DNA of 64,000 bases, taken from positions 434,001 to 498,000 of the forward strand of contig NZ_AP026910.1 in NCBI RefSeq assembly GCF_026000575.1, given 5' to 3'. Shown piece by piece: positions 7,777 to 17,490 of this stretch; within the stretch, counting starts at the first letter, position 1; every line of letters begins with the position of its first letter. The notes below the pieces were generated by a model. That model was not told where the DNA came from and did not search any database. It saw only the letters and a program-made list of their open reading frames with translations. Origin of the DNA: Rhodoluna sp. KAS3 (GTDB taxonomy: Bacteria; Actinomycetota; Actinomycetes; Actinomycetales; Microbacteriaceae). The position numbers were made by a program, and so were the translations under genes.

Positions 7777-10298
7777 TGCGCGTTCCACTTTCATGGTTGG
7801 CGGAGTACGTCGATCTCCCTGGCGATGCCACCCCAGACAGCGTGATGGCCGAGCTGGTAAAAATTGGCCTTGAAGAAGAAGGCTCGCACTCATTTGGTGT
7901 CTCTGGACCGGTCGTGGTTGGCCAGGTGCTTGAGTTCACCCCAGAAGAACAGTCAAACGGTAAGACCATTCGCTGGTGTCAGGTTCGTGTCGCAGCCGAG
8001 GGTATGAAGGCTGCTGATGGTGGCGATGACGTTCGAGGAATCGTTTGCGGTGCCAGCAATTTTGAAGTCGGCGACAAAGTTGTTGTCTGCCTGCCGGGTG
8101 CCGTTCTACCGGGCGATTTCCACATCACTCCGCGCAAGACTTACGGTCACGTTAGTGACGGAATGATGGCCTCGGCCCGAGAGCTAAATCTAAACGATGA
8201 CCACGCTGGCATCATCCGGCTTCAAGAGTTGGGTCTTGATCCGAAGGTTGGTACAGATGCGCTCGAGGTGCTGAACCTCAATGAGCAGGCAGCAGAGGTC
8301 AACGTCACTCCAGACCGTGGCTACTGTTTCTCAATCCGCGGTATCGCACGCGAGTATTCTCACGCCACCGGCAGCGACTTCCGCGACCCAATTGGCAACG
8401 TGCACCCAGAGGCTGGGCACGGATTCGCGCTCAAAATTGATGACCAGTCACCGATCCGAGAGAAGATCGGTTCGGAGCGTTTTGTCCTTCGAACCGTCAA
8501 GGGCGTAGATGCCAAGCGCCCAACGCCGCCATGGATGGTGGCGCGACTAAAGCTTGCAGGCATGCGGTCAATTTCGCTCATTGTTGACATCACAAATTAC
8601 GCGATGCTTGAACTCGGGCAACCTATTCATGCTTACGACTTGGATAAAATCCAGGGCGGTATCGTCGTTAGGCGAGCAAAGGCCGGCGAAGTTTTGGTCA
8701 CCCTTGACGGGCAGGAGCGAAAACTCCACCCGGAGGACCTAGTAATTGCAGATGATTCTGGTGCAATCGGTCTAGCCGGTGTCATGGGCGGTCTAAGTAC
8801 TGAAGTTTCAGAAACCACAGTCAACGTTCTGATTGAGGCTGCCCACTTTGAGCCAATTTCCATCGCTCGAACTGCCCGCCGTCACAAACTTCCGTCTGAG
8901 GCGTCCAAGCGCTTTGAGCGGGGCGTAGATTCAAACATCGCTGAGTACGCGGCCGGCCGAGTGGTTCAGCTTCTCGAGGTCCAAGCTCTCGGAACAGCCG
9001 ACTCTTTGGGTGCTGACTTCCGCAGCCACCGTGCTGCGGCACCAATCTGGTTACCGGCCGATTTTGCGTCGGGTTTGGTTGGGGTTGACTACACAGCCAA
9101 AGAGATCGTAGAAACCCTCACTCTCATCGGCTGCGTCGTAGCTTCGGTCGATGGTGGTTTTGAAGTAATACCGCCAACTTGGCGGCCTGACCTCCGACAC
9201 AAGACTGACCTGGTTGAAGAAGTTGCCAGAATCACCGGCTATGACCGCATCCCAACTCGCCTTCCAGTTGCACCTCCGGGCAGAGGATTGACCGCAAGTC
9301 AGCGTCATCGCCGTTCGGTGATCACTGCGTTGGCTAACTCCGGTCATGTAGAGGTCCTGACCTACCCATTTGTTTCTGCTCAGCAGAACTCTTGGTTTAC
9401 TCCTTCTGCTGACACTGCCAGAGTTCGATTGGCTAACCCGATGCAGGGTGACCTCAACGAAATGCGCACATCAATCCTGCCTGGTTTGATGGATGCCCTT
9501 CGCAGAAATATCGCTCGTGGTGTGACTGACGTTGCAATTTTTGAAGAAGGTTCGGTTTTCATTCCGGCACCTCCGGTCAAGGTCAATCCAGCATTGCCTG
9601 CCGGAGATGCACGTCCGACAGACGCTCAGCTACAGGCACTGGCATCTACTATCCCGGTTCAGCCAAAGCGCATCGCGGGTGTGTTTGCTGGCAATAGAGT
9701 TGCCCAGCAGGTCGGTGTGACTGCTGTTGAAGCTACCTACCAGGATGCAATTCAGGCAGCCCGAGTTGTGGTTCGTTCCGTTGGACTCGACCTAGTTGTT
9801 CGTCAGGCCAGCCCAGCGGGTTTCCACCCCGGTAGAACCGCCGAGCTTTCAGTCTCAACTGCAGCCGGAACCTTTGTCCTTGGCTACGCCGGAGAACTCG
9901 ATCCAAAACTCACTTCCGAGAACGATCTTCCTCGTCGCGTATCAGCATTCGAAATTGATCTTTCGCAGTTGTATGCGGTTGCGCCAAAAGTCATTCAAGC
10001 GGGTGCGCTCGGTGTCATGCCAGCCGCAACCCAAGACCTTTCGCTGCTGGTTCCTTCATCCGTCCCGGCTGCTGATGTGCAGGCAGTAATCACTGAGGGA
10101 GCAGGTCCATTATTGGAGCGCATCGTCTTGGTTGATGACTATCGGGGTGCCAACTTGCCTGAGGGACAGAAGTCGTTGACCTTCGCGCTCAGATTCCGCG
10201 CCGAAGATAGAACGCTCACGCAGGTAGAAGCTTCAGAGGCTCGCGATAGTGCAGTCTCTCTTGCTAGTGAGCGCTTTGGCGCATCGCTGCGGGCATAG
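7776..10298 (+). CDS. pheT: Phenylalanyl-tRNA synthetase beta subunit
   Basis: The 840-residue beta subunit has the complete domain set: N-terminal B1 with an inserted tRNA-binding domain (about 40-160), the B3/B4 editing domain that hydrolyses Tyr-tRNA-Phe (about 220-390), B5 (about 410-490), the inactive class II-like core, and a C-terminal ferredoxin-fold anticodon-binding domain (about 745-840, around PAATQDLSLLVPSS). It begins MRVPLSWLAEYVDLP, the normal start. argC follows after 14 bases. Confidence 0.97.
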   Translation: MRVPLSWLAEYVDLPGDATPDSVMAELVKIGLEEEGSHSFGVSGPVVVGQVLEFTPEEQSNGKTIRWCQVRVAAEGMKAADGGDDVRGIVCGASNFEVGDKVVVCLPGAVLPGDFHITPRKTYGHVSDGMMASARELNLNDDHAGIIRLQELGLDPKVGTDALEVLNLNEQAAEVNVTPDRGYCFSIRGIAREYSHATGSDFRDPIGNVHPEAGHGFALKIDDQSPIREKIGSERFVLRTVKGVDAKRPTPPWMVARLKLAGMRSISLIVDITNYAMLELGQPIHAYDLDKIQGGIVVRRAKAGEVLVTLDGQERKLHPEDLVIADDSGAIGLAGVMGGLSTEVSETTVNVLIEAAHFEPISIARTARRHKLPSEASKRFERGVDSNIAEYAAGRVVQLLEVQALGTADSLGADFRSHRAAAPIWLPADFASGLVGVDYTAKEIVETLTLIGCVVASVDGGFEVIPPTWRPDLRHKTDLVEEVARITGYDRIPTRLPVAPPGRGLTASQRHRRSVITALANSGHVEVLTYPFVSAQQNSWFTPSADTARVRLANPMQGDLNEMRTSILPGLMDALRRNIARGVTDVAIFEEGSVFIPAPPVKVNPALPAGDARPTDAQLQALASTIPVQPKRIAGVFAGNRVAQQVGVTAVEATYQDAIQAARVVVRSVGLDLVVRQASPAGFHPGRTAELSVSTAAGTFVLGYAGELDPKLTSENDLPRRVSAFEIDLSQLYAVAPKVIQAGALGVMPAATQDLSLLVPSSVPAADVQAVITEGAGPLLERIVLVDDYRGANLPEGQKSLTFALRFRAEDRTLTQVEASEARDSAVSLASERFGASLRA

Positions 10299-10312
10299 CA
10301 GGCGGTAGGCAG

Positions 10313-11377
10313 ATGGTTTATTCAGTAGCTGTAGCTGGTGCAAGCGGCAACGTTGGCGGAGAGCTTCTTCGCTTGATCGCCGTGCACCCAGATCTGGAGC
10401 TCAAGACCGTCACCGCGAGCAGCATGGTAGGCGAGCGCGTGGCGGCTCTGCATCCATCTGTGACCAAGTATGCCGACGTTGTGTTCAAAGAAAATAACGC
10501 CGAAAACCTATCGGGGCATGATGTTGTTTTTCTTGCCCTTCCGCATTCAAAATCTGCTGAGGTTGCAGCCTGGCTGGATGGCCAGAACTCCCTGATACTT
10601 GACTGTGGCGCCGACTTTAGGCTCGACAGCGCTTCGGATTGGGAAAAGTTCTATGGCGGCACCCATGCCGGAACCTGGACCTATGGCATGCCTGAATTGC
10701 TCGTCGATGGCGGTTCTGCAAAACAGCGCGATGCCCTAAAGACCACAAAAAGAATCGCGGTGCCAGGTTGCAACGTCACGGCCATCACAATTGGCTTGGC
10801 GCCGGCCCTATCTGCACACCTGGTTGAACCTGCTGACATCGTCAGTATTTTGACGGTTGGAACATCGGGTGCCGGTCGCGGCGCTACCGAGAAACTTCAA
10901 GCTGAAGAACCTACTGGTTCGGCCTACGCCTATCAAGTTGGCGGCATCCACCGCCACACCCCAGAGATTGAGCAAAATCTTGCCAAGGCTGCGGGTGAAT
11001 CCGTCCAAGTTTCGTTCACGCCGGTTCTGGCCTCCCTCGAACGCGGAATTCTCGCGGTGAACACCGCCGTACTCAAGCCAGGCGTCGATTTGCTTCAAAT
11101 TGTCACCGCTTACCAAGCGGCATACGGCACTGAAGCGTTCATCGAGGTCTTGCCTAGCGGTGAATTCCCAAAGACCTCAAGCATTATCGGAGAGAACAAG
11201 GCCACCATCGGCTTGGCAGTCGATGAGCACGCGAATCGCTTGATTTCGGTATGCGCAATCGACAACCTAGTAAAAGGAACCGGCGGAGCCGCGATCCAGT
11301 CGATGAACATAGCTCTTGGACTTCCGGAAACTACTGGACTAACTTCTATATCGCTTGGCCAGAACGGAGATAACTAG
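10313..11377 (+). CDS. argC: N-acetyl-gamma-glutamyl-phosphate reductase
   Basis: Third step of arginine synthesis: NADPH-dependent reduction of N-acetylglutamyl phosphate to the semialdehyde. The 354-residue protein has a Rossmann start (VAVAGASGNVGGELLRL) and the catalytic Cys153 in RIAVPGCNVTAITIG; the tail FVKGTGGAAIQSMN-like region (VKGTGGAAIQSMNIALG) is also typical. It is the first gene of an argC-J-B-F block with near-zero spacing: argJ starts on the base after its stop. Confidence 0.97.
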   Translation: MVYSVAVAGASGNVGGELLRLIAVHPDLELKTVTASSMVGERVAALHPSVTKYADVVFKENNAENLSGHDVVFLALPHSKSAEVAAWLDGQNSLILDCGADFRLDSASDWEKFYGGTHAGTWTYGMPELLVDGGSAKQRDALKTTKRIAVPGCNVTAITIGLAPALSAHLVEPADIVSILTVGTSGAGRGATEKLQAEEPTGSAYAYQVGGIHRHTPEIEQNLAKAAGESVQVSFTPVLASLERGILAVNTAVLKPGVDLLQIVTAYQAAYGTEAFIEVLPSGEFPKTSSIIGENKATIGLAVDEHANRLISVCAIDNLVKGTGGAAIQSMNIALGLPETTGLTSISLGQNGDN

Positions 11378-12532
11378 ATGACCGTCACACATGCAAAGGG
11401 GTTCACCGCAGCCGGTGTTCACGCTGGCCTCAAAAAATCGGGCAATTTGGACTTGGCGCTAGTTGTCAACCAGGGGCCCCTGAATGCGGCCGCTGCAGTC
11501 TTTACCACCAACCGCTGTCAGGCCAATCCAATCATCTGGAGCAAGCAGGTAATCGCTGATGGCCAGGTTGCGGCAATTGTTTTGAACTCGGGTGGCGCAA
11601 ACTGCTACACAGGTCCTCAGGGGTTTCAGACAACGCATTCCACTGCAGAGAAGGTTGCCGAGGTTCTCGAGGTCTCAGCAGGTGACGTATTGGTGTGCTC
11701 TACCGGTCTAATCGGCGAGCAACTCGATCGTGAAAAACTGCTCAACGGTGTGGCTGCGGCACATGCCGTACTGAGTCAAGATGCAGGGCCAAGTGCGGCT
11801 CAGGCCATCATGACTACCGACTCAGTGGCAAAGGTTGCACACCACACGAGTCCAGCTGGCTGGGCAATCGGCGGCATGGCTAAGGGTGCCGGCATGTTGG
11901 CTCCAGGGTTGGCAACCATGCTGGTCGTCATCACCACAGATGCAGTGGTTGACTCTGATGCGCTCGATCGAGCATTACGTTCTGCAACTCGCGTTTCATT
12001 CGACCGTCTAGATTCAGACGGCTGTATGTCGACCAACGACCAGGTAACTTTGATGGCTTCTGGTGCCAGCGGAGTTAGCCCAAGTGAGTCTGAATTTCAA
12101 ACCGCTTTGACCGACATCTGTATGAGCCTGGCCCTCCAGCTGTTGCGTGATGCTGAGGGCTCTAGCCATGACATTGCCATCGAAGTCGTCAACGCTGCCA
12201 GTGAAGCAGATGCCGTAGAAGTCGGTCGCTCAGTGGCCAGAAACAATCTCTTCAAAGCAGCGATTTATGGAAATGACGCCAACTGGGGTCGCATCTTGGC
12301 TGCGGTAGGTGTGACAAGTGCCGAGTTTGATCCGTATGACATCGATGTCGACATCAACGGTGTCAGCGTTTCACGCAAGGGACAGCCAGACCAGCCTCGT
12401 GAATTAGTTGACCTGACACCTCGTGAAGTTGCCATAAAAATCTCATTGAATGCTGGCCCGTACTCGGCCACCATTTATACCAATGACCTAACTCACGAGT
12501 ACGTGACCGAGAACAGCGCATACTCAAGCTAA
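11378..12532 (+). CDS. argJ: Glutamate N-acetyltransferase / ornithine acetyltransferase
   Basis: ArgJ moves the acetyl group from N-acetylornithine to glutamate, closing the acetyl cycle, and can also acetylate glutamate from acetyl-CoA in bifunctional forms. The 384-residue precursor has the autocleavage site Ala179-Thr180 in GLATMLVVITTDA, giving alpha and beta chains with Thr180 as nucleophile. It also shows the oxyanion region CSTGLIGEQL. Its presence means no ArgE deacetylase is needed. The stop overlaps the argB start by one base. Confidence 0.97.
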   Translation: MTVTHAKGFTAAGVHAGLKKSGNLDLALVVNQGPLNAAAAVFTTNRCQANPIIWSKQVIADGQVAAIVLNSGGANCYTGPQGFQTTHSTAEKVAEVLEVSAGDVLVCSTGLIGEQLDREKLLNGVAAAHAVLSQDAGPSAAQAIMTTDSVAKVAHHTSPAGWAIGGMAKGAGMLAPGLATMLVVITTDAVVDSDALDRALRSATRVSFDRLDSDGCMSTNDQVTLMASGASGVSPSESEFQTALTDICMSLALQLLRDAEGSSHDIAIEVVNAASEADAVEVGRSVARNNLFKAAIYGNDANWGRILAAVGVTSAEFDPYDIDVDINGVSVSRKGQPDQPRELVDLTPREVAIKISLNAGPYSATIYTNDLTHEYVTENSAYSS

Positions 12533-13425
12533 TGATTCCTTCAGCTCAGCAAGATCAAAACCTAGCGGCAATCAAAGCCGAGACCCTGATTGAGTCACTG
12601 CCTTGGTTGCAGGCTTTCCACGGCAAGGTCGTGGTGGTGAAGTTCGGCGGCAACGCCATGGTTGACGAGGCTCTGCAGAAGGCATTTGCCGAGGACATGG
12701 CCTACCTTCGCTGGGTGGGCATCAAGCCAGTAGTTGTTCACGGCGGTGGTCCACAGATTTCAGCTCGTTTGGCTGAGCTCGGTATCGAGAGTGAGTTCCG
12801 CGGTGGCTTCCGCGTCACTACAGATGAAACCATCAGTGTGGTTCGCGATGTACTTCGGGAGCAGATTTCAGCCCAACTTGCAGCGATGATAGAGCAGTCC
12901 GGTGCCGAGACCGTGATTATGTCCGGCGAGGACGCCAACCTGTTCCGTGCTGAGAAGACCGTTCTCGACTCTGAAACCGGTCCGGTAGATATCGGTCTGG
13001 TTGGCGAGGTCACTCAGGTAAATCCGAGAATTGTGTTTGAAGCCCTAGACGCGGGACGAATTCCGGTGGTTTCCACCGTCGCGCCAACTATTGCCGGTGA
13101 ACTTCTCAACGTGAACGCTGACCTAGCGGCGGCATCACTGGCTGTAGCGCTTGGTGCCGAAAAGCTTATGGTTCTGACCGATGTCCCAGGTCTTTACAGT
13201 GACTGGCCAAATCGTGATTCACTCGTGTCAGAAATCACCACCGGGGAGCTTGAGGAATTGCTGCCAAAACTCGAGTCCGGCATGATTCCAAAAATGCAAG
13301 CCTGCTTGCGTGCTGTCCAAGGCGGTGTGCCAAGTTCACACGTCATTGATGGCCGCACGCCGCACAGCATCCTGCTAGAAATTTTCACAGTCTCCGGCGT
13401 CGGCACAGTTGTGCACCCAAAATAG
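12532..13425 (+). CDS. argB: Acetylglutamate kinase
   Basis: Phosphorylates N-acetylglutamate, the second committed step of arginine synthesis and usually the point of arginine feedback in organisms with ArgJ. The 297-residue protein shows the amino-acid kinase signatures VVKFGGNAMVD (about 34-44) and VVHGGGPQIS (about 66-75), and GGVPSSHVIDGRTPHS near the end. The N-terminal helix (residues 1-25) that mediates hexamer formation in arginine-sensitive enzymes is present, so feedback inhibition is plausible. Confidence 0.97.
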   Translation: MIPSAQQDQNLAAIKAETLIESLPWLQAFHGKVVVVKFGGNAMVDEALQKAFAEDMAYLRWVGIKPVVVHGGGPQISARLAELGIESEFRGGFRVTTDETISVVRDVLREQISAQLAAMIEQSGAETVIMSGEDANLFRAEKTVLDSETGPVDIGLVGEVTQVNPRIVFEALDAGRIPVVSTVAPTIAGELLNVNADLAAASLAVALGAEKLMVLTDVPGLYSDWPNRDSLVSEITTGELEELLPKLESGMIPKMQACLRAVQGGVPSSHVIDGRTPHSILLEIFTVSGVGTVVHPK

Positions 13426-13437
13426 AACGGAAACACT

Positions 13438-14361
13438 ATGCCTAGACACTTTTTGAAAGATGATGACATCTCTCCAGTCGAGCAGGCTGAAATCCTCCGC
13501 CTAGCTCTGGATCTAAAGAAGGCCCCATACTCGCAAAAGCCATTCGAGGGCCCGCAGACGGTGGCACTGATTTTTGATAAGACCTCGACCAGAACGCGCG
13601 TTTCATTTGCTGTCGGTGTGGCAGACCTCGGCGGCGTCCCGCTGATCATTGATAGCCAGTCCAGTCAGATGGGAGTAAAAGAGTCAGTAGCAGACACTGC
13701 TCGTGTGCTCGGGCGGCAGGTTTCTCAGATTGTTTGGCGCACGTACGCTCACGCAGGCTTAGAAGAGATGGCGCAGCATGCTGGAGTGCCGGTAATCAAC
13801 TCTCTGAGCGATGACTACCACCCGTGTCAGATCCTGGCCGACCTGCTAACCATTACCGAGCACAAGGGTAAGCTTGCCGGCTTGAAGATTGCCTACGTCG
13901 GCGATGCCAGCAACAACATGGCCAATAGTTATTTGGTTGGCTGCGCCACCGCCGGCATGCACGTTTCAGTGGCCGGCCCGGCTAACTACCTGCCTGATGG
14001 GGGAGTAGTAGCGCGGGCTGCAGCTATCGCAGATCAGACCGGCGGTTCGGTATCGGTATTCGGTGAACCTCACCTAGCGGTGGCTGATGCAGATGTTGTT
14101 GTCACCGATACCTGGATCTCGATGGGGCAAGAAGCCGAAAAAGAGCAGCGCATCCGCGACTTCGACGGTTTCACCATTGACCAGGAGATGTTCAACGCGG
14201 CTAAGCCAGACGCTATTTTCATGCACTGTCTGCCTGCCTATCGGGGCTATGAAGTCAGTGCCGATGTTATTGACGGGCCTAGGTCTGTGATTTGGGATGA
14301 AGCCGAGAACCGCCTGCACGCGCAAAAAGCCTTGATGCTGTGGTTGTCTCAGCGCGCCTAG
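13438..14361 (+). CDS. argF: Ornithine carbamoyltransferase
   Basis: Makes citrulline from ornithine and carbamoyl phosphate. The 307-residue protein has the carbamoyl phosphate motif STRTR (in KTSTRTRVSF), HPCQ in DYHPCQILADLLT, and the ornithine loop HCLP in MHCLPAYRGYEV. It follows argB after 12 bases. In many actinobacteria argD lies between argB and argF; here it is missing, and no remnant is present in the 12-base gap. Confidence 0.97.
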   Translation: MPRHFLKDDDISPVEQAEILRLALDLKKAPYSQKPFEGPQTVALIFDKTSTRTRVSFAVGVADLGGVPLIIDSQSSQMGVKESVADTARVLGRQVSQIVWRTYAHAGLEEMAQHAGVPVINSLSDDYHPCQILADLLTITEHKGKLAGLKIAYVGDASNNMANSYLVGCATAGMHVSVAGPANYLPDGGVVARAAAIADQTGGSVSVFGEPHLAVADADVVVTDTWISMGQEAEKEQRIRDFDGFTIDQEMFNAAKPDAIFMHCLPAYRGYEVSADVIDGPRSVIWDEAENRLHAQKALMLWLSQRA

Positions 14362-14434
14362 GTGTCTAAAAGGCTCCAAGTAAGATTTATTGAAATCCAC
14401 ATTGCATCGCAGTGTCTATTGAATTTAGGAATAT

Positions 14435-15844
14435 ATGACTAGCCAGGCATCAGGTTCAAACGCTCTCTGGGGTAGCCGATTCGAGGGCGGGCCGTCAGAC
14501 GCCCTAGTCGCTCTCAGCCGTTCGGTGCACTTTGACTGGCGACTCGCGGGTTATGACATTGCTGGCACCCGTGCACACATCAAGGCGCTTCAGTCTGCCG
14601 GCTACCTTACTGTCGCCGAGCACGAGAAGCTTGACCGCAGCCTAGTTGAGCTCCTCGGGCGAGTTCAGCAGGGCAGTTTTGTTGCAAAGTCTTCTGACGA
14701 GGACGTCCATTCTGCTCTTGAGCGCGGACTAATCGAAATCGCCGGAGTTGAACTTGGCGGCAAAGTTCGCGCCGGTCGTAGCCGAAATGACCAGATCGCA
14801 ACTTTGATTCGCACCTATCTGCTGGACCAAGCCAACGAGATTTCTGCAATGGTCATTGATCTCGTTGAGGTTTTGGTCTCGCGTGCCGAAGAGCATCTCG
14901 GTGTAGCAATGCCGGGCCGCACTCACTTCCAGCACGCCCAGCCGGTTGCGCTGTCCCACCACCTACTTGCCCACGCGTGGCCATTGGTCCGGGACCTCGA
15001 GCGCCTTCACGATTGGCGCAAGCGCGCAAATCTTTCTCCATACGGGGCAGGAGCGCTCGCCGGAAACACTCTGGGCCTAGATCCAAATTTGGTGGCTCAC
15101 GAGCTCGGGCTTGCTGGTCCAACGCAAAACTCAATTGACGCAACAGCCAGCCGCGATGTTGTCGCAGAGTTCGCTTTTATCGCTAGCCTGATCGGCATCA
15201 ACCTATCTCGCTTCTCCGAAGAAATCATCATCTGGGCTAGCGCTGAGTTTGACTACGTGAAGCTTCACGATGCCTACTCAACCGGTTCGTCGATCATGCC
15301 TCAGAAAAAGAACCCTGACATCGCCGAGTTGGCTCGCGGAAAATCAGGCCGCCTCATCGGAGACCTAACCGGTCTTCTGGCAACACTCAAGGGATTGCCA
15401 TTGGCGTATAACCGTGACTTGCAGGAGGACAAGGAGCCTGTCTTCGACATGGTCGATACCTTGACGGTCTTGCTTCCTGCATTCACCGGCATGGTGGCCA
15501 CACTCGAGTTCAACCGCAGTCGCCTCGAGCAGCTTGCTCCGGCAGGGTTCTCTCTTGCGACTGACGTTGCCGAGTGGCTAGTCAAGAAGAAGGTTGCCTT
15601 CCGCGACGCTCATGACATCACCGGCCGCATGGTTTCTTTCTGCGAGCAAAACAAGCTTGAGTTGCACGAGGTTCCTGATGCCGACATGGCAGCCATCTCA
15701 GTGCACCTAACCCCTGATGTTCGCGACGTCCTAACTGTGGGCGGTTCGATTAAAGCGCGCGCTGGCGCTGGTGGTACAGCACTGCCTCGGGTGCTCGAGC
15801 AAATTGCTGCGCTGCGTAAGATCGCACCTAAGCGTGAGGCATAG
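14435..15844 (+). CDS. argH: Argininosuccinate lyase
   Basis: Last step of arginine synthesis: splits argininosuccinate into arginine and fumarate. The 469-residue protein carries the superfamily signature [12 protein letters not shown] (about 285-296), whose Ser is catalytic, and an N-terminal [13 protein letters not shown]. The 73-base gap after argF holds no gene; TTAGGA lies close upstream of the ATG. argR and argG, which often lie between argF and argH, are absent from this locus. Confidence 0.97.
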   Translation: MTSQASGSNALWGSRFEGGPSDALVALSRSVHFDWRLAGYDIAGTRAHIKALQSAGYLTVAEHEKLDRSLVELLGRVQQGSFVAKSSDEDVHSALERGLIEIAGVELGGKVRAGRSRNDQIATLIRTYLLDQANEISAMVIDLVEVLVSRAEEHLGVAMPGRTHFQHAQPVALSHHLLAHAWPLVRDLERLHDWRKRANLSPYGAGALAGNTLGLDPNLVAHELGLAGPTQNSIDATASRDVVAEFAFIASLIGINLSRFSEEIIIWASAEFDYVKLHDAYSTGSSIMPQKKNPDIAELARGKSGRLIGDLTGLLATLKGLPLAYNRDLQEDKEPVFDMVDTLTVLLPAFTGMVATLEFNRSRLEQLAPAGFSLATDVAEWLVKKKVAFRDAHDITGRMVSFCEQNKLELHEVPDADMAAISVHLTPDVRDVLTVGGSIKARAGAGGTALPRVLEQIAALRKIAPKREA

Positions 15845-15846
15845 TC

Positions 15847-17142
15847 ATGGCAACAGCTGAATTTCTTCGCGGTCAGAGTAACGACCCTTCCTTTCCGCAC
15901 ATCCTCGACGAGCTCAAGTGGCGTGGTCTGGTGGCTCTATCCACCGATGAAGACGAGCTGCGCGCAGCACTTTCAGAAAAGCTGACCTACTACTGCGGCT
16001 TTGATCCAACCGCGGCAAGTTTGCACTTGGGTAACCTGGTGCAGCTTTTGACCATGCGTCGCCTCCAATTGGCAGGCAACTGCCCCTTGGCTCTAATCGG
16101 TGGGTCGACCGGATTGGTTGGCGACCCGCGGCCAACTGCGGAGAGAACTCTGAACACCAAAGAAACCGTTGCCGAGTGGGTCGAGAAGCTCGGAAGCCAG
16201 GCATCTCGCTTCCTTGCATTCGAGGGGCCAAATGCTGCTCGGTTGGTAAACAACCTGGACTGGACCGCGCCGCTAAGCGCAATTGATTTTCTGCGAGATG
16301 TTGGCAAGTACTTCCGTGTTGGCAAGATGCTGTCTAAAGACGCCGTTTCGGCCCGTCTAAATTCTGAGCACGGAATCAGCTATACCGAATTCAGCTACCA
16401 GATCCTCCAGGGTTTTGACTTCCTAGAGTTGTTCCGCCGTTACGACTGTGTGCTTCAGACCGGTGGCTCGGATCAGTGGGGAAACCTAACTTCTGGAACC
16501 GACCTGATTCACAAGGTTGAAGGCAAGAGCGCTCACATTTTGGCGACGCCGTTGATTACCAATAGCGATGGCAAAAAATTCGGTAAATCTGAGGGTAATG
16601 CGGTTTGGCTAGATGCTGAACTAACCAGCCCTTATGCGTTCTACCAGTTCTGGCTAAATGTTGAGGACGCGGATGTCATCGACCGCCTGAAGGTTTTCAC
16701 ATTCCTGACTCGCAACGAAATTGAAGAACTCGAGCGCCAGACCATTGAAGCGCCATACCTACGCGCGGCCCAGAAGCGTTTGGCCCTTGAGGTAACCACT
16801 TTGGTTCACTCTGCTTCAGCAGCACAGGCAGCAATCGATGCTTCAGCTGCGTTGTTCGGTAATGGTGACTTGGCAACCCTTGATGCCACAACTCTTGCCG
16901 CCGCTTTGGGGGAGTTGCCCAATGCGACTGCTGTTTCGGGAACCCTGATTACAGATCTCCTGGTTGAAACCGGTTTGGTTGCTTCAATCTCAGCTGGCCG
17001 TAGGGCTATAGCTGAGGGTGGCGTCTACCTAAACAATGAGAAAGTCACTGATGAACAGGCAAATCTGGATAACTTCATCCAGGATCGGTTTGCAGTTCTA
17101 CGACGAGGCAAAAAAACTTTGGCCGGAGTCTTTAAGGCGTAA
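15847..17142 (+). CDS. tyrS: Tyrosyl-tRNA synthetase
   Basis: Charges tRNA-Tyr. The 431-residue protein is the TyrS (bacterial TyrRS) form: class I signature HLGN in AASLHLGNLVQLL, the KMSKS-like loop KFGKS in SDGKKFGKSEGN, and a C-terminal S4 RNA-binding domain from about residue 365 (AGRRAIAEGGVYLNNEKVTD). It starts 2 bases after argH, so it is probably co-transcribed with it. A GC-rich hairpin follows the stop. Confidence 0.97.
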   Translation: MATAEFLRGQSNDPSFPHILDELKWRGLVALSTDEDELRAALSEKLTYYCGFDPTAASLHLGNLVQLLTMRRLQLAGNCPLALIGGSTGLVGDPRPTAERTLNTKETVAEWVEKLGSQASRFLAFEGPNAARLVNNLDWTAPLSAIDFLRDVGKYFRVGKMLSKDAVSARLNSEHGISYTEFSYQILQGFDFLELFRRYDCVLQTGGSDQWGNLTSGTDLIHKVEGKSAHILATPLITNSDGKKFGKSEGNAVWLDAELTSPYAFYQFWLNVEDADVIDRLKVFTFLTRNEIEELERQTIEAPYLRAAQKRLALEVTTLVHSASAAQAAIDASAALFGNGDLATLDATTLAAALGELPNATAVSGTLITDLLVETGLVASISAGRRAIAEGGVYLNNEKVTDEQANLDNFIQDRFAVLRRGKKTLAGVFKA

Positions 17143-17161
17143 ATCCTTATAAATAAAGGGC

Positions 17162-17196
17162 AAGCGGGCACACACCTTCACTGGATGTGCCCGCTT
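17162..17196 (+). terminator. Terminator hairpin after tyrS
   Basis: An 11-bp perfect stem (AAGCGGGCACA at 17162-17172 with TGTGCCCGCTT at 17186-17196) and a 13-nt loop follow the tyrS stop by 20 bases. The tail is ATTGCTT, so there is no strong U-run. Confidence 0.65.
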
Positions 17197-17356
17197 ATTG
17201 CTTAAAAATCACCCTAAAATTCAAAAAATTTCAAAGATTTTTAAGGTTTTTTCGCTGTCTGGCCCAAAAACGGACAAAAACCGGCCAGGCGGCAAATGCC
17301 AGAACCCTTATAAACACTGGGATATAGGCCCGCTGAAACTAAAAGTGCACCTCGAT
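17197..17356. other. A-tract rich region upstream of the rRNA promoters
   Basis: There is no gene in this stretch. It contains several A-tracts; two A5 runs at 17266-17270 and 17276-17280 are exactly 10 bp apart, which favours curved DNA. They sit between the arms of CTGGCC (17259-17264) and GGCCAG (17283-17288). Curved, AT-rich DNA upstream of rRNA promoters often increases their activity; that role is inferred here. Confidence 0.35.
17201..17252 (+). terminator. Second, AU-rich inverted repeat with U-tract
   Basis: CTTAAAAATC (17201-17210) pairs perfectly with GATTTTTAAG (17236-17245), followed by GTTTTTTC. It could be a backup terminator for tyrS, shielding the rRNA promoters. The stem is weak and the 25-nt loop long, so this is uncertain. 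Confidence 0.35.
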
Positions 17357-17385
17357 TTGACATTGCCGTTACCTCCCCGTAATGT
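17357..17385 (+). promoter_or_regulatory. Consensus sigma70-type promoter P1 upstream of rrn
   Basis: TTGACA at 17357-17362, a 17-nt spacer and TAATGT at 17380-17385. This is the best full promoter in the window, with the start expected near 17392. It may drive rrn as P1 or a separate small RNA, because a strong hairpin with a U-tract lies about 70-95 nt downstream. Confidence 0.75.
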
Positions 17386-17391
17386 TTTACC

Positions 17392-17490
17392 TGTTGCCGA
17401 AACGCCGAGGAAGTTCTGATAAGAACCCCGGATCAAGAGCAACAAATCCTAAACCAGGTCAAAAAGCCTCTTGCAGGCTTTTGTTTTTGT
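17392..17490 (+). ncRNA. Candidate structured small RNA or attenuated rrn leader
   Basis: From the predicted P1 start to a clear intrinsic terminator is about 100 nt. Inside, a closing stem GTTGC (17393-17397) with GCAAC (17439-17443) encloses a hairpin GTTCT/AGAAC with loop GATA (17413-17426) and a CCG/CGG helix. There is no convincing open reading frame. It lacks the conserved GGAAG core of SRP RNA and resembles no family I can name. It is either a free small RNA or an early-terminated rRNA leader transcript. Expression is not shown by sequence alone. Confidence 0.4.

Noticed and set aside
11378-14434. ARG box operators for ArgR
   Set aside because: No clear palindromic ARG box is visible in the short gaps of the arg genes.
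17392-17490. SRP (4.5S) RNA or 6C RNA as identity of the small RNA candidate
   Set aside because: The conserved GGAAG core of SRP RNA and the C-rich loops of 6C RNA are absent.
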